Assembly (NCBI RefSeq): GCF_004745805.1
Contig: NZ_SRLQ01000001.1
Span: 124,001 to 188,000, forward strand
Direction: 5' to 3'
DNA length: 64,000 nt
Source of the DNA: Mycolicibacterium sp. CH28
GTDB taxonomy: Bacteria > Actinomycetota > Actinomycetes > Mycobacteriales > Mycobacteriaceae
Below, one piece after another: positions 33,725-43,902 of this stretch. A model generated the notes under the pieces. It had not been told where the DNA came from, made no database searches, and worked only from the letters and a program-made list of their open reading frames with translations. Every line of letters starts with the position of its first letter. The stretch's first letter is position 1. The translations under genes and the position numbers were made by a program.

Positions 33725-34507
33725 TTAGGTGAACCGGAACCAGCGCAGTGCGGCCATCGCCGACACCGCGCCCCACGCCGTCAGCACCGCGATCCCGAAC
33801 CAGTCGACCGACAGCGACATCGCCTGCGACAGCGATTCGGTCAGCGCTCCGGACGGCGTCAGCCGGGCCACCCAGGCGATCCCGCGTGGAATCGCGCTGG
33901 ATTCCACGGTCAGCGCCCCCAACCCGGCGAAGACGAACCACAAGAGGTTGGCGACGGCGAGCACGATCTCGGCCCGCAGGGTGCCGCCGAGGAGCAGGCC
34001 CATCGCGACGAAGCCGGCAGTGCCCAGCGCGATGATCACCGCGCCCAGCAGCAGGCCGGCCGGGTGCGGTCGCCAGCCCAGTGCCAGGCCGATGCCGCCG
34101 AGCAGCAGGGCCTGCAGGAACACGACGGTGACCACGGCGAGCGCCTTGCCGGCGATGATGCCCCACACCGGCAGGGCGGTGGCACCCAGCCGTTTCAGCG
34201 CGCCGTAGCGGCGGTCGAAGGCGACCGCGATGGCCTGACCGGTGAAGGCGGTCGAGATCACCGCCAGCGCCATGATGGCCGGCACGAACACCCCGACCCG
34301 GTCGGCGCCGAACGAGCCGAACGGCAGCAGCGTGAGCCCGATCAGCAGCGTGATCGGGATGAACATCGTCAGCAGCAGCTGTTCGCCGTTGCGCAGCAGA
34401 AGCTTGAGTTCCAGGCCGTACTGCGCGGCCAGCATCCGCGGCACGGTGTTGGGCCGCGGATCCGGGGTGAAGGTGCCGGCGGGGAAGAGCTCCGTCGCGT
34501 CGCTCAT
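33725..34507 (-). CDS. ABC transporter permease (ABC-2 type)
   Basis: 260 residues with six hydrophobic segments. N-terminal 'LAAQYGLELKLLLRNGEQLLLTMFIPITLLIGLTLL' and central 'DRRYGALKRLGATALPVWGIIAGKALAVVTV' are typical of ABC-2 exporters (DrrB/NodJ type). The ATG at 34507 overlaps the stop of the last micro-ORF of a 65-bp repeat array by 4 nt and has GAGGGAG upstream. The pair with the ATPase corresponds to Rv1457c/Rv1458c. The exported substrate is unknown. Confidence 0.9.
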   Translation of the reverse strand: MSDATELFPAGTFTPDPRPNTVPRMLAAQYGLELKLLLRNGEQLLLTMFIPITLLIGLTLLPFGSFGADRVGVFVPAIMALAVISTAFTGQAIAVAFDRRYGALKRLGATALPVWGIIAGKALAVVTVVFLQALLLGGIGLALGWRPHPAGLLLGAVIIALGTAGFVAMGLLLGGTLRAEIVLAVANLLWFVFAGLGALTVESSAIPRGIAWVARLTPSGALTESLSQAMSLSVDWFGIAVLTAWGAVSAMAALRWFRFT

Positions 34508-34572
34508 GCCGCTCCCTCGCAGGCTCGGTTGCGCCATGGCTGTCTCCGATTCGCTCCGCAAGCGTCGCTCAT
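34504..34572 (-). CDS. Micro-ORF 3 of the 65-bp repeat (22 residues)
   Basis: Same peptide with one change (Lys to Glu at position 19). Its TGA overlaps the ATG of the permease. The permease itself starts MSDA like the micro-ORFs, which suggests that the repeat copied the original start region. Confidence 0.45.
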   Translation of the reverse strand: MSDACGANRRQPWRNRACEGAA

Positions 34573-34637
34573 GCCGCTCCCTTGCAGGCTCGGTTGCGCC
34601 ATGGCTGTCTCCGATTCGCTCCGCAAGCGTCGCTCAT
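34569..34637 (-). CDS. Micro-ORF 2 of the 65-bp repeat (22 residues)
   Basis: Identical in sequence to micro-ORF 1. Its ATG overlaps the stop of ORF 1, and its TGA overlaps the ATG of ORF 3. AAGGGAG lies 5 nt before the start. Confidence 0.45.
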   Translation of the reverse strand: MSDACGANRRQPWRNRACKGAA

Positions 34638-34702
34638 GCCGCTCCCTTGCAGGCTCGGTTGCGCCATGGCTGTCTCCGATTCGCTCCGCAAGCGTCGCTC
34701 AT
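34634..34702 (-). CDS. Micro-ORF 1 of the 65-bp repeat (22 residues)
   Basis: ATG at 34702-34700 overlaps the TGA of the ABC ATPase (ATGA). It reads MSDACGANRR, then a basic part with Trp and Cys, ending KGAA, and stops at 34636-34634 in TGA that overlaps the next ATG. The peptide itself may have no role; the ORF probably keeps translation coupled across the repeat array. Confidence 0.45.
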   Translation of the reverse strand: MSDACGANRRQPWRNRACKGAA

Positions 34703-35631
34703 GGCCGCAGCTCCTTACCGGTCAGGTCCAGGAACACGTCCTCGAGGCTGCGCTGCTCCACCCGCACGTCGGTGGCCAGCACGTTGAGCCGCGCACACCA
34801 CGCGGTCACGGTGGCCAGCACCTGCGGATCGATCTGTCCCTCGACGAGGTATTCGCCGGCCGAAACTTCTCTGGCCACATAGTTTTCCGGGAGTGCGGCG
34901 ATCAGCAGCGTCAGGTCCAGCCGCCGTGGTGCCGTGAACCGCAATTGTCCTTCGGCGCCGTCGTGCATCAGTTCGGCGGGCGAGCCAGCGGCCACCGCCG
35001 AGCCGTGATCGATGATGACGATGCGGTCGGCCAGTTCCTCGGCCTCCTTGAGCTGGTGGGTGGTCAGCACCACCGTGACCCCGTCGCGGCGCAGCGCGTC
35101 GATGAGCTCCCACACCACCAGCCTGGCGTGCGCGTCCATCCCCGCGGTCGGTTCGTCGAGGAACACCAGCTCGGGTCGGCCGACCAGCGCGCAGGCCAAT
35201 GCCAGCCGCTGCTGTTGGCCGCCGGAGAGCCGCCGATACGTGGTGCGGGCGGCGTCGGTGAGCCCGAGGGTGTCCAGCAACCAGTCCGGGTCCAGCGGGT
35301 TGGCCGCATACGAGGCGACCAGCCGCAGCATCTCGCCGGCGCGCGCAGCCGGATAGCCGCCGCCGCCCTGCAGCATGACGCCGATTCGTTCGCGCACCTG
35401 CGCGTTGTCGGTTATCGGGTCCAGGCCTAACACCTCAATGGTGCCGGCGTCGGGTCGCACGAACCCTTCGCACATCTCCACCGTGGTGGTCTTGCCCGCC
35501 CCGTTGGGGCCGAGCAGCGCCAGTACCTCGGCGGCGTGGACCTCGAGGTCGAGGCCCGACACCGCCGTCGTCGACCCGTAGCGCTTGGACACCCCGCGCA
35601 GTCGCACGGGGATTTCGCGGCCAGAACTCAC
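34699..35631 (-). CDS. ABC transporter ATP-binding protein
   Basis: 310 residues. Walker A 'LLGPNGAGKTTTVEM', signature 'RRLSGGQQQRLALA', Walker B 'LVFLDEPTAGMDAHA' and switch His 'VVLTTHQLKEAEELADR'. The C-terminal 80 or so residues are the extra domain of DrrA-type exporters. The GTG start overlaps the mptB stop (GTGA), and its stop overlaps the first micro-ORF ATG, so mptB, ATPase, repeats and permease form one transcript. Confidence 0.93.
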   Translation of the reverse strand: MSSGREIPVRLRGVSKRYGSTTAVSGLDLEVHAAEVLALLGPNGAGKTTTVEMCEGFVRPDAGTIEVLGLDPITDNAQVRERIGVMLQGGGGYPAARAGEMLRLVASYAANPLDPDWLLDTLGLTDAARTTYRRLSGGQQQRLALACALVGRPELVFLDEPTAGMDAHARLVVWELIDALRRDGVTVVLTTHQLKEAEELADRIVIIDHGSAVAAGSPAELMHDGAEGQLRFTAPRRLDLTLLIAALPENYVAREVSAGEYLVEGQIDPQVLATVTAWCARLNVLATDVRVEQRSLEDVFLDLTGKELRP

Positions 35632-37385
35632 GGGGACTCAGCGTAGGCGCCGGGCGCCGGACGCGACGCCGGTGGCTGGGTCGGCGGCTCCGCCGGGGGT
35701 GCCGGATCGGGGTCCTGGCCGCTGAACGCCTCGGTGGTGCCGGGCACCTTGCGCCAGGGCAGCCGGTGCAGGGTCAAAACGATCAGCATCAGCACGATCA
35801 CCGTGCTGGCCACCGTGGCGTCCACGATCTGGAACAGGGCGAAGCGGTCCCCATTGGCGGTGGGCCCGAAGATACCCACGATCAACGACACCGCAATGGT
35901 GGCGATCCGGAACCCCGGGCGGGTGGCCCAGGCCGCCAGCGGGATGATCGCCCACAGCAGGTACCAGGGCTGCACGACGGGAAACAGCAGCACTGTGGCG
36001 CCCAGCGCGACGCCGAGTCCGCCGACGGGATGCAGCTTTCCCCGCAGCACGGCCAGCAGCAGCCAGGTCACCGTGATCATGATGATCAGCACACCCATGG
36101 CGCGGGTCAGTGACAGCACGGCGGTGGTGTGGTCGCCCAGCCCGAGCAGGATGCCGACCTGGCCGGTGCCCAGCGCCAGCAGGGTGGGTGGCGACATCCA
36201 GCTGCGGACCACGTTGGCGGTGCCGAGGGTGAAGATCCAGCCGAAACCCAGCCCGCTGGCCCAGCCGATGAGGGCCATGACCACCACCGACAGACCCACC
36301 GCGAGGGTGCTGGCCAGCAGGAACGCTTTGACGGTGCCGCCCCAGCGGTGCGCCAGCGCCATGCCCACGAAACCCAGTGCCAGCAGGCCGGGCAGTTTCA
36401 CCTGCGAGGACATCGTGATCAGTACTGCGCCGCCGGTCAGCAGGCCGAGGGGCGCCCAGGCCGCCCACTCGCGGCGGCCGTGCGGCCAGTGCAGCGGCCG
36501 GGGGAGCAGGGGTGCGGACACGATCCCGGCGGCGGCCGACCCGGCCGGTCCGGAGATCCCCCGCAGGGCGAATTCGGTGCCGGTGAGCATCAGGCCCAGC
36601 ATCAGCGCCTCGTTGTGGATACCGGCGACCAGGTGCATCAGCAGCAGCGGGTTGGCGGCGCCGAGCCATAGGGCGCTGACTTCGGCCACCCCGCAGCGGC
36701 GGGCCAACCTCGGCACCGCCCACACGATCAGCCCCACCCCGATCAGCACCATCACCCGGTGGCTCAGCACGGCGGCGACGATGTTCTCCCCGGTGAGTGC
36801 GGAGATGCCGCGGCCGATCCACAGGAACAGTGGCCCGTAGGGCGCCGGGGTCTCGCGCCAGAGGCTGGGCACCGAGAGGGTGAACACGTGGTCCAGGCCG
36901 AGGCCGGGGGCCGGGCCTACTTTGTACGGGTTGAGGCCGTTGGCCGAGATCTGGCTCTGGGCCAGGTAGGAGTAGACGTCCTTGCTGTACATCGGCGGCG
37001 CGATCAGCAGCGGCACCATCCACAGCAGCAGGGTGTGGTCGAGCTGGCTGCGCGACATCCGGCGCGGCCCGAGCGTGAAGCGGCCCAGCATCAACCAGGC
37101 CAGCGCCATCATCACCGCGCCGGTGGTGGTCATGGTCAGCGAGACCGTCGCAATGCGCGAGGGCAGGTTCAGCAGCCGGACGCCGAACGTCGGGTCCTGC
37201 ACGACGGGCCGGGCGCCGGCGCCCAGCGCCCCGATACCCATCAGCATGGTTCCGGTGGCACCGAAGATCCGGGTACGGCGCATTGCGCGCAGTTCGGCCT
37301 TGTTGAGCGGCGAACCCACGGTGCGCTCATCGCCGTGCAAGCGGGCGATGGAGGAACTCAACGAACGTTGGCGGGCTGCCACCAC
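35628..37385 (-). CDS. mptB: Alpha-(1->6)-mannopyranosyltransferase MptB-like
   Basis: 585 residues with about 13 membrane helices, a GT-C glycosyltransferase. 'LIAPPMYSKDVYSYLAQSQISANGLNPYKVGP' holds the conserved Asp of the first periplasmic loop; a Pro-rich cytosolic or periplasmic tail (about 550-585) follows. In Corynebacterium and Mycobacterium MptB extends the mannan core of lipomannan using polyprenyl-phosphomannose. Position beside sufR and the ABC pair is that of Rv1459c. GTG start at 37385; the 88-bp gap to divergent sufR contains the SufR site. Confidence 0.88.
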   Translation of the reverse strand: MVAARQRSLSSSIARLHGDERTVGSPLNKAELRAMRRTRIFGATGTMLMGIGALGAGARPVVQDPTFGVRLLNLPSRIATVSLTMTTTGAVMMALAWLMLGRFTLGPRRMSRSQLDHTLLLWMVPLLIAPPMYSKDVYSYLAQSQISANGLNPYKVGPAPGLGLDHVFTLSVPSLWRETPAPYGPLFLWIGRGISALTGENIVAAVLSHRVMVLIGVGLIVWAVPRLARRCGVAEVSALWLGAANPLLLMHLVAGIHNEALMLGLMLTGTEFALRGISGPAGSAAAGIVSAPLLPRPLHWPHGRREWAAWAPLGLLTGGAVLITMSSQVKLPGLLALGFVGMALAHRWGGTVKAFLLASTLAVGLSVVVMALIGWASGLGFGWIFTLGTANVVRSWMSPPTLLALGTGQVGILLGLGDHTTAVLSLTRAMGVLIIMITVTWLLLAVLRGKLHPVGGLGVALGATVLLFPVVQPWYLLWAIIPLAAWATRPGFRIATIAVSLIVGIFGPTANGDRFALFQIVDATVASTVIVLMLIVLTLHRLPWRKVPGTTEAFSGQDPDPAPPAEPPTQPPASRPAPGAYAESP

Positions 37386-37450
37386 AGCACTCTAACCGCA
37401 GGGCTCACCTGGCCCGGAGCCGCTGAGGGTGCCCTTGCTTTACCTGCTCG

Positions 37451-37477
37451 TCTAATTGCGTCACACTGGTGTTGTGA
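37451..37477 (+). promoter_or_regulatory. sufR promoter -10 and SufR-type operator
   Basis: TCTAAT at 37451-37456 resembles a -10 box. ACACTGGTGTTGTGA at 37463-37477 has the form ACACT-N5-TGTGA, the inverted repeat reported for SufR of M. tuberculosis. The site starts about where transcription would begin and covers the sufR GTG (37474), so bound apo- or holo-SufR would block initiation. The transcript would be leaderless or nearly so. Confidence 0.75.
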
Positions 37478-38166
37478 AAATCCCCGCCGATGCATATCCG
37501 GCGCCCGCAGCGGGCGCGGCGGTGCATGACGGGCATACCCGGCGGGCGATCGTGCAGTTACTGCTGGAGTCGGGATCGATCACCGCCGCCGAGATCGGCC
37601 GCCGGCTCGGTATTTCCGCCGCCGGTGTGCGCCGGCACCTCGATGCTCTTATCGAGGTCGGCGATGCGGAGGCCAACGCCGCGGCGGCCTGGCAACAGGC
37701 CGGTCGTGGCAGGCCCGCCAAGCGCTACCGGCTTACCGCCGCGGGGCGTGCCAAGCTCGAGCACACCTACGACGACTTGGCCTCGGCGGCCATTCGCCAG
37801 CTGCGCGAGATCGGCGGGGAGCGGGCGGTCGAGACGTTCGCCCGGCGCCGGATCGATGCCATTCTGGCGGGAGTGCAGCCGGGGCCCGACGATGTTGAGT
37901 CGACTGCCGAGCGGGTGGCCGACGCATTGACCAGGGCCGGCTACGCGGCAACGACGACGCGGGTGCGCGGCCCGGTGCAAGGCATCCAGATCTGCCAGCA
38001 CCACTGCCCGGTTTCGCATGTCGCCGAGGAATTTCCGGAGCTGTGCGAAGCCGAAAAAGAGGCCATGTCGGAGATTCTCGGCACCCACGTGCAGCGGCTG
38101 GCGACGATCGCCAATGGTGACTGTGCCTGCACCACCCACGTGCCGTTGACCCTGGCAATGCCCTAG
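37474..38166 (+). CDS. sufR: Fe-S cluster-binding transcriptional regulator SufR
   Basis: 230 residues. A winged helix ('[44 protein letters not shown]', about 23-67) is followed by a sensor domain with Cys174, Cys178, Cys191, Cys217 and Cys219 ('CQHHC', 'PELCEAE', 'DCACTTH'), enough to bind a 4Fe-4S cluster. SufR represses the suf operon when its cluster is intact. The GTG at 37474 is preferred to TTG at 37456 because the operator and -10 precede it. First gene of sufRBDCSUT. Confidence 0.94.
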   Translation: MKIPADAYPAPAAGAAVHDGHTRRAIVQLLLESGSITAAEIGRRLGISAAGVRRHLDALIEVGDAEANAAAAWQQAGRGRPAKRYRLTAAGRAKLEHTYDDLASAAIRQLREIGGERAVETFARRRIDAILAGVQPGPDDVESTAERVADALTRAGYAATTTRVRGPVQGIQICQHHCPVSHVAEEFPELCEAEKEAMSEILGTHVQRLATIANGDCACTTHVPLTLAMP

Positions 38167-38177
38167 ACCAGAACTAC

Positions 38178-38202
38178 CTTCGGCGCACAGCCCGCGCCGA
38201 AG
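38178..38202 (+). other. Perfect 9-bp hairpin between sufR and sufB
   Basis: CTTCGGCGC (38178-38186), a 7-nt loop, then GCGCCGAAG (38194-38202), with no U-tract after it. It stands in the 64-bp space between the regulator and sufB, 16 bp before the sufB ribosome site AAGGAG. It could lower or stabilise parts of the transcript so that regulator and assembly proteins are made in different amounts. Confidence 0.65.
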
Positions 38203-38230
38203 CCGCCACGACCGCATAAGGAGCGTCGCC

Positions 38231-39673
38231 ATGACACTCACCCCGGAGGCCAAGCAGGCCGAGCCGCTCAGTCAAGACGAGGCCATCGCCTCGCTGGGCC
38301 GCTACGGCTACGGCTGGTCCGACTCCGACGTCGCGGGCGCGAGCGCGCAGCGTGGCCTCTCGGAGGCTGTGGTGCGCGATATCTCGGCGAAGAAGAGCGA
38401 ACCGGAGTGGATGCTCGACATCCGGCTCAAGGCCCTACGCACCTTCGCCAAGAAGCCCATGCCGAACTGGGGCTCCAACCTCGAGGGCATCCACTTCGAC
38501 AACATCAAGTACTTCGTGCGTTCCAGCGAGAAGCAGGCCGCGACCTGGGACGACCTGCCCGACGACATCCGCAATACCTACGACCGGCTGGGCATCCCTG
38601 AGGCGGAGAAGCAGCGGCTGGTCTCCGGCGTGGCTGCGCAGTACGAGTCAGAGGTGGTCTACCACTCCATCCGTGAGGATCTGGAGAAGCAGGGCGTGAT
38701 CTTCCTCGATACCGACACCGCCCTGAAGGAGCACCCGGAGATCTTCAAGCAGTACTTCGGCACCGTGATCCCGGCCGGGGACAACAAGTTCTCCGCGCTC
38801 AACACCGCGGTGTGGTCGGGCGGGTCGTTCATCTACGTTCCGAAGAACGTGCACGTCGACATCCCGCTGCAGGCGTACTTCCGGATCAACACCGAGAACA
38901 TGGGCCAGTTCGAGCGGACGCTGATCATCATCGACGAGGGTGCCTACGTGCACTACGTCGAGGGCTGTACCGCACCGATCTACAAGAGCGACTCGCTGCA
39001 CTCGGCGGTTGTCGAGATCATCGTCAAGCCGGGCGGTCGGTGCCGCTACACGACCATCCAGAACTGGTCGAACAACGTCTACAACCTGGTGACCAAGCGG
39101 GCGAGGGCGGAAGCCGGTGCCACCATGGAGTGGGTCGACGGCAACATCGGCTCGAAGGTCACCATGAAGTACCCGGCGGTCTGGATGACCGGTGAGCACG
39201 CCAAGGGTGAGGTGCTCTCGGTGGCATTCGCCGGCGAGGGTCAGCATCAGGACACCGGCGCCAAGATGCTGCATCTGGCCCCGAACACGAGCAGCAATAT
39301 CGTGTCCAAGTCGGTGGCCCGCGGCGGGGGCCGGGCTTCGTACCGCGGTCTGGTCCAGGTCAACAAGGGCGCCCACGGATCGCGCTCGAGCGTCAAATGT
39401 GATGCGCTGCTGGTCGATTCGATCAGCCGCTCCGACACCTACCCCTATGTCGACATCCGCGAGGATGACGTCACCATGGGCCATGAGGCCACCGTCTCGA
39501 AGGTCAGCGCCGATCAGCTGTTCTATCTGATGAGCCGCGGCATGACCGAGGACGAGGCGATGGCGATGGTGGTGCGCGGCTTCGTCGAACCGATCGCCAA
39601 GGAACTGCCGATGGAATACGCACTGGAGCTCAATCGGCTGATCGAACTGCAGATGGAAGGCGCTGTCGGCTAG
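38231..39673 (+). CDS. sufB: Fe-S cluster assembly protein SufB
   Basis: 480 residues. SufB is the scaffold of the SufBCD complex, on which Fe-S clusters form. '[25 protein letters not shown]', '[17 protein letters not shown]' and 'TRSSV-like' '[22 protein letters not shown]' with the functional Cys are present. In M. tuberculosis the corresponding gene carries an intein that more than doubles part of the ORF; here the frame is continuous across '[12 protein letters not shown]', with no intein. ATG with AAGGAG 7 nt upstream. Its stop overlaps the sufD GTG by one base. Confidence 0.97.
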   Translation: MTLTPEAKQAEPLSQDEAIASLGRYGYGWSDSDVAGASAQRGLSEAVVRDISAKKSEPEWMLDIRLKALRTFAKKPMPNWGSNLEGIHFDNIKYFVRSSEKQAATWDDLPDDIRNTYDRLGIPEAEKQRLVSGVAAQYESEVVYHSIREDLEKQGVIFLDTDTALKEHPEIFKQYFGTVIPAGDNKFSALNTAVWSGGSFIYVPKNVHVDIPLQAYFRINTENMGQFERTLIIIDEGAYVHYVEGCTAPIYKSDSLHSAVVEIIVKPGGRCRYTTIQNWSNNVYNLVTKRARAEAGATMEWVDGNIGSKVTMKYPAVWMTGEHAKGEVLSVAFAGEGQHQDTGAKMLHLAPNTSSNIVSKSVARGGGRASYRGLVQVNKGAHGSRSSVKCDALLVDSISRSDTYPYVDIREDDVTMGHEATVSKVSADQLFYLMSRGMTEDEAMAMVVRGFVEPIAKELPMEYALELNRLIELQMEGAVG

Positions 39674-40853
39674 TGAGTTCACAATTGACTGAAGCCGCAG
39701 AAGGCATCATCAGGAACAAGGGTGAGCAGTTCGCCTCCTTCGACGTCGACGCCTTCGAGGTGCCCGGCGGGCGCGACGAACTGTGGCGATTCACCCCGCT
39801 CAAGCGGCTGCGCGGCCTACACGACGGCTCTGCGCCGGCCTCCGGGGTCGCGCGGATCAGCGTCGCCGAGCAGCCCGGCGTAACGGTAGAGGCCGTCCGT
39901 CGCGGTGATCAGCGTCTCGGCCAGGGCGGGATTCCCGCCGACCGGGTTGCCGCGCAAGCATTCTCGTCGTTCGACACCGCCACCATCGTGACTGTTGCGC
40001 GTGGTGCGCATACCGACGCGCCGGTCGAGATCGTGGTGAGTGGACCCGGTGTGGGCGCTACTGCCTACGGCCATCTGCAGATTCGGGTCGAGGAGCTGGC
40101 CGAAGCCGTCGTCGTCATCGACCACCACGGCAGCGGAACCTACGCCGACAATGTGGAGTTCGTCGTGGCAGACGCCGCGCGGCTGACGGTCGTGTGGATC
40201 GCAGACTGGGCCGACGACACGGTACACATCGGCGCTCAGCACGCCCGGTTGGGCAAGGACGCGGTGCTGCGCCACGTGGCAGTGACGCTCGGTGGCGAGG
40301 TGGTCCGCACTTCGGTCACGGTGCGTTACGACGCGCCCGGCGGCGATGCCGAACTACTCGGCCTGTACTTCGCCGACGAGGGTCAGCACCTGGAATCCCG
40401 GCTGCTGGTCGACCACGCGCAGCCCAACTGCAAGTCCAACGTGCTGTACAAGGGTGCGCTGCAAGGTGATCCGGACGCCAAGGTGCCTGACGCGCACACC
40501 GTGTGGGTTGGTGACGTGCTCATCCGCGCGGAGGCGACCGGTACCGACACCTTCGAGGTGAACCGCAACCTGGTACTGACCGACGGCGCGCGCGCGGACT
40601 CCGTCCCCAACCTGGAGATCGAGACCGGTGAGATCGTCGGCGCCGGCCACGCCAGTGCCACCGGCCGTTTCGACGACGAGCAGCTGTTCTACCTGCAGGC
40701 GCGCGGTATCCCCGAGGCGCAGGCCCGCCGGCTGGTGGTGCGGGGCTTCTTCGGCGAGATCATCGCCAAGATCGCCGTCCCCGATATCCGTGAACGCCTG
40801 ACCGACGCGATCGAACGTGAATTAGCCATCACCGAAGAGAGAATCACACAGCC

Positions 40854-40857
<4 letters not shown>
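39673..40857 (+). CDS. sufD: Fe-S cluster assembly protein SufD
   Basis: 394 residues, paralogous to SufB in its C-terminal beta-helix ('LLGLYFADEGQHLESRLLVDHAQPNCKSNVLYKGALQGD', 'ETGEIVGAGHASATGRFDDEQLFYLQARGIPEAQARRLVVRGFFGEII'). It pairs with SufB and SufC; the conserved His in 'DEGQHLESR' helps form the cluster at the SufB-SufD interface. GTG start overlaps the sufB stop; its stop overlaps sufC (ATGA). Confidence 0.96.
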
Positions 40858-42876
<2,019 letters not shown>

Positions 42877-42878
42877 GC

Positions 42879-43343
42879 ATGCGGCTGGAGCAGATGTATC
42901 AGGAAGTGATCCTCGATCACTACAAGCGTCCGCACCACCGCGGGTTGCGCGAGCCGTTCGGCGCCGAAGTCCACCACGTCAACCCGACGTGCGGTGACGA
43001 GGTGACGCTGCGGGTGGCGCTGTCCGACGACGGTGAGCACGTCGAGGACGTCTCCTACGACGGCCAGGGCTGCTCGATCAGCCAGGCGGCCACCTCGGTG
43101 CTCACCGATCAAGTGATCGGTCAGACCGTGGGGGACGCTCTGAAGACGGTGGCCGCGTTCGCGGAGATGGTGTCCTCGCGCGGCACCATCGAGGGTGACG
43201 AGGACGTGATCGGCGACGGGGTGGCGTTCGCCGGAGTGGCCAAGTATCCGGCGCGAGTCAAATGTGCGCTGCTGGGCTGGATGGCATTCAAAGATGCGGT
43301 GGCCCAGGCATCGCACCGCAAAGACGTAGAGGAGAAGCCATGA
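42879..43343 (+). CDS. sufU: Zinc-dependent sulfurtransferase SufU
   Basis: 154 residues. 'MYQEVILDHYKRPHHRG', 'NPTCGDEVTLRV' with the first Cys, 'GQGCSISQAATSVLTDQV' with the second and 'RVKCALLGWMAFKDAV' with the third. In Bacillus SufU these with an Asp bind zinc and accept sulfur from SufS rather than acting as a scaffold. ATGA overlap with sufT. Confidence 0.95.
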   Translation: MRLEQMYQEVILDHYKRPHHRGLREPFGAEVHHVNPTCGDEVTLRVALSDDGEHVEDVSYDGQGCSISQAATSVLTDQVIGQTVGDALKTVAAFAEMVSSRGTIEGDEDVIGDGVAFAGVAKYPARVKCALLGWMAFKDAVAQASHRKDVEEKP

Positions 43344-43765
43344 CCGAAGCGACCGGGGAATTGGTGTCGGAGGGCGGGAGCGAAGCGACTGGGGGAGTTG
43401 TGTCGGAGGGCGGGAGCGAAGCGACTGGGGGAGTTGTGTCAGACGAACTGCTGGCCGACATCGAAGAGGCCATGCGGGACGTGGTCGACCCCGAACTCGG
43501 GATCAACGTTGTCGACCTCGGCTTGGTATACGGCCTCAATGTGGAGAAGAGCGACACCGGCACGGTGGCCCAGATCGACATGACCCTGACGTCGGCGGCC
43601 TGCCCGCTGACCGACGTGATCGAAGACCAGACACTGACCGCGCTCGTCGGCGCCGGTCTGGTCAACGAGGCCAAGATCAATTGGGTGTGGAACCCGCCGT
43701 GGGGCCCGGACAAGATCACCGAGGACGGCCGCGAGCAACTTCGCGCGCTGGGCTTCACGGTCTAA
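43340..43765 (+). CDS. sufT: MIP18/DUF59 Fe-S maturation protein SufT, with duplicated N-terminal extension
   Basis: 141 residues, longer than the usual 105-115. The DUF59 core begins near residue 34: 'LLADIEEAMRDVVDPELGINVVDLGLVYGL', 'MTLTSAACPLTDVIEDQ' with the conserved Cys, and 'WNPPWGPDKITEDGREQLRALGF'. The first 33 residues are two copies of a 12-residue Ser/Glu/Gly unit made by a 36-bp tandem repeat, plus partial flanks. SufT helps mature Fe-S proteins. Last gene of the suf operon. Confidence 0.93.
   Translation: MTEATGELVSEGGSEATGGVVSEGGSEATGGVVSDELLADIEEAMRDVVDPELGINVVDLGLVYGLNVEKSDTGTVAQIDMTLTSAACPLTDVIEDQTLTALVGAGLVNEAKINWVWNPPWGPDKITEDGREQLRALGFTV
43364..43435 (+). repeat. In-frame 36-bp tandem duplication in sufT
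   Basis: Two copies of a 36-bp unit starting GTGTCGGAGGGCGGGAGC at 43364 and 43400, with a partial third at 43436. Period 36 keeps the frame and gives repeated 'VSEGGSEATGGV'. The unit contains GCGGGAGCGAAGCGAC, like purine-rich segments at other junctions here. Confidence 0.9.
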
Positions 43766-43777
43766 GAGCGCGGTGGC

Positions 43778-43882
43778 GTGGTGAAGGGGCCGGACTCGAT
43801 CGGCACTATCCGCCCCGCCGACGTCGACGCACTGGCCTCCGACATCACCGACTTCTTCCGTGCCGCGCAGTCGCATCTCTAG
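43778..43882 (+). CDS. Possible 34-residue ORF downstream of sufT, in the same frame
   Basis: GTG at 43778 (or 43781) to TAG at 43882. The frame is that of sufT and stays open after the sufT TAA. The product ends 'RPADVDALASDITDFFRAAQSHL', which looks like the C-terminal helix of a real protein. It may be the remnant of a lost gene or a small protein; no ribosome site seen. Confidence 0.3.
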   Translation: MVKGPDSIGTIRPADVDALASDITDFFRAAQSHL

Positions 43883-43902
43883 GTCGCTAGCATCTGCATT
43901 CG

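Larger units (their letters stand above)
34501..34695. repeat. Three tandem 65-bp MIRU-like repeats between ABC ATPase and permease
   Basis: Units begin at 34501, 34566 and 34631, and the first bases of a fourth follow at 34696. Copies are identical except one base near 34518 (C for T). Read on the minus strand, each unit carries an ATGAGCGACGC start and an AAGGGAG or GAGGGAG ribosome site just before the next ATG. Because 65 is not a multiple of 3, each unit encodes its own short ORF with start and stop overlapping its neighbours. This matches the architecture described for mycobacterial interspersed repetitive units, though the sequence is not the one that I recall for M. tuberculosis MIRUs. 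Confidence 0.9.

Noticed and set aside
35638..37023. 461-codon frame overlapping mptB on the same strand
   Set aside because: Arg/Pro/Ala/Gly-rich +1 shadow of the membrane protein.
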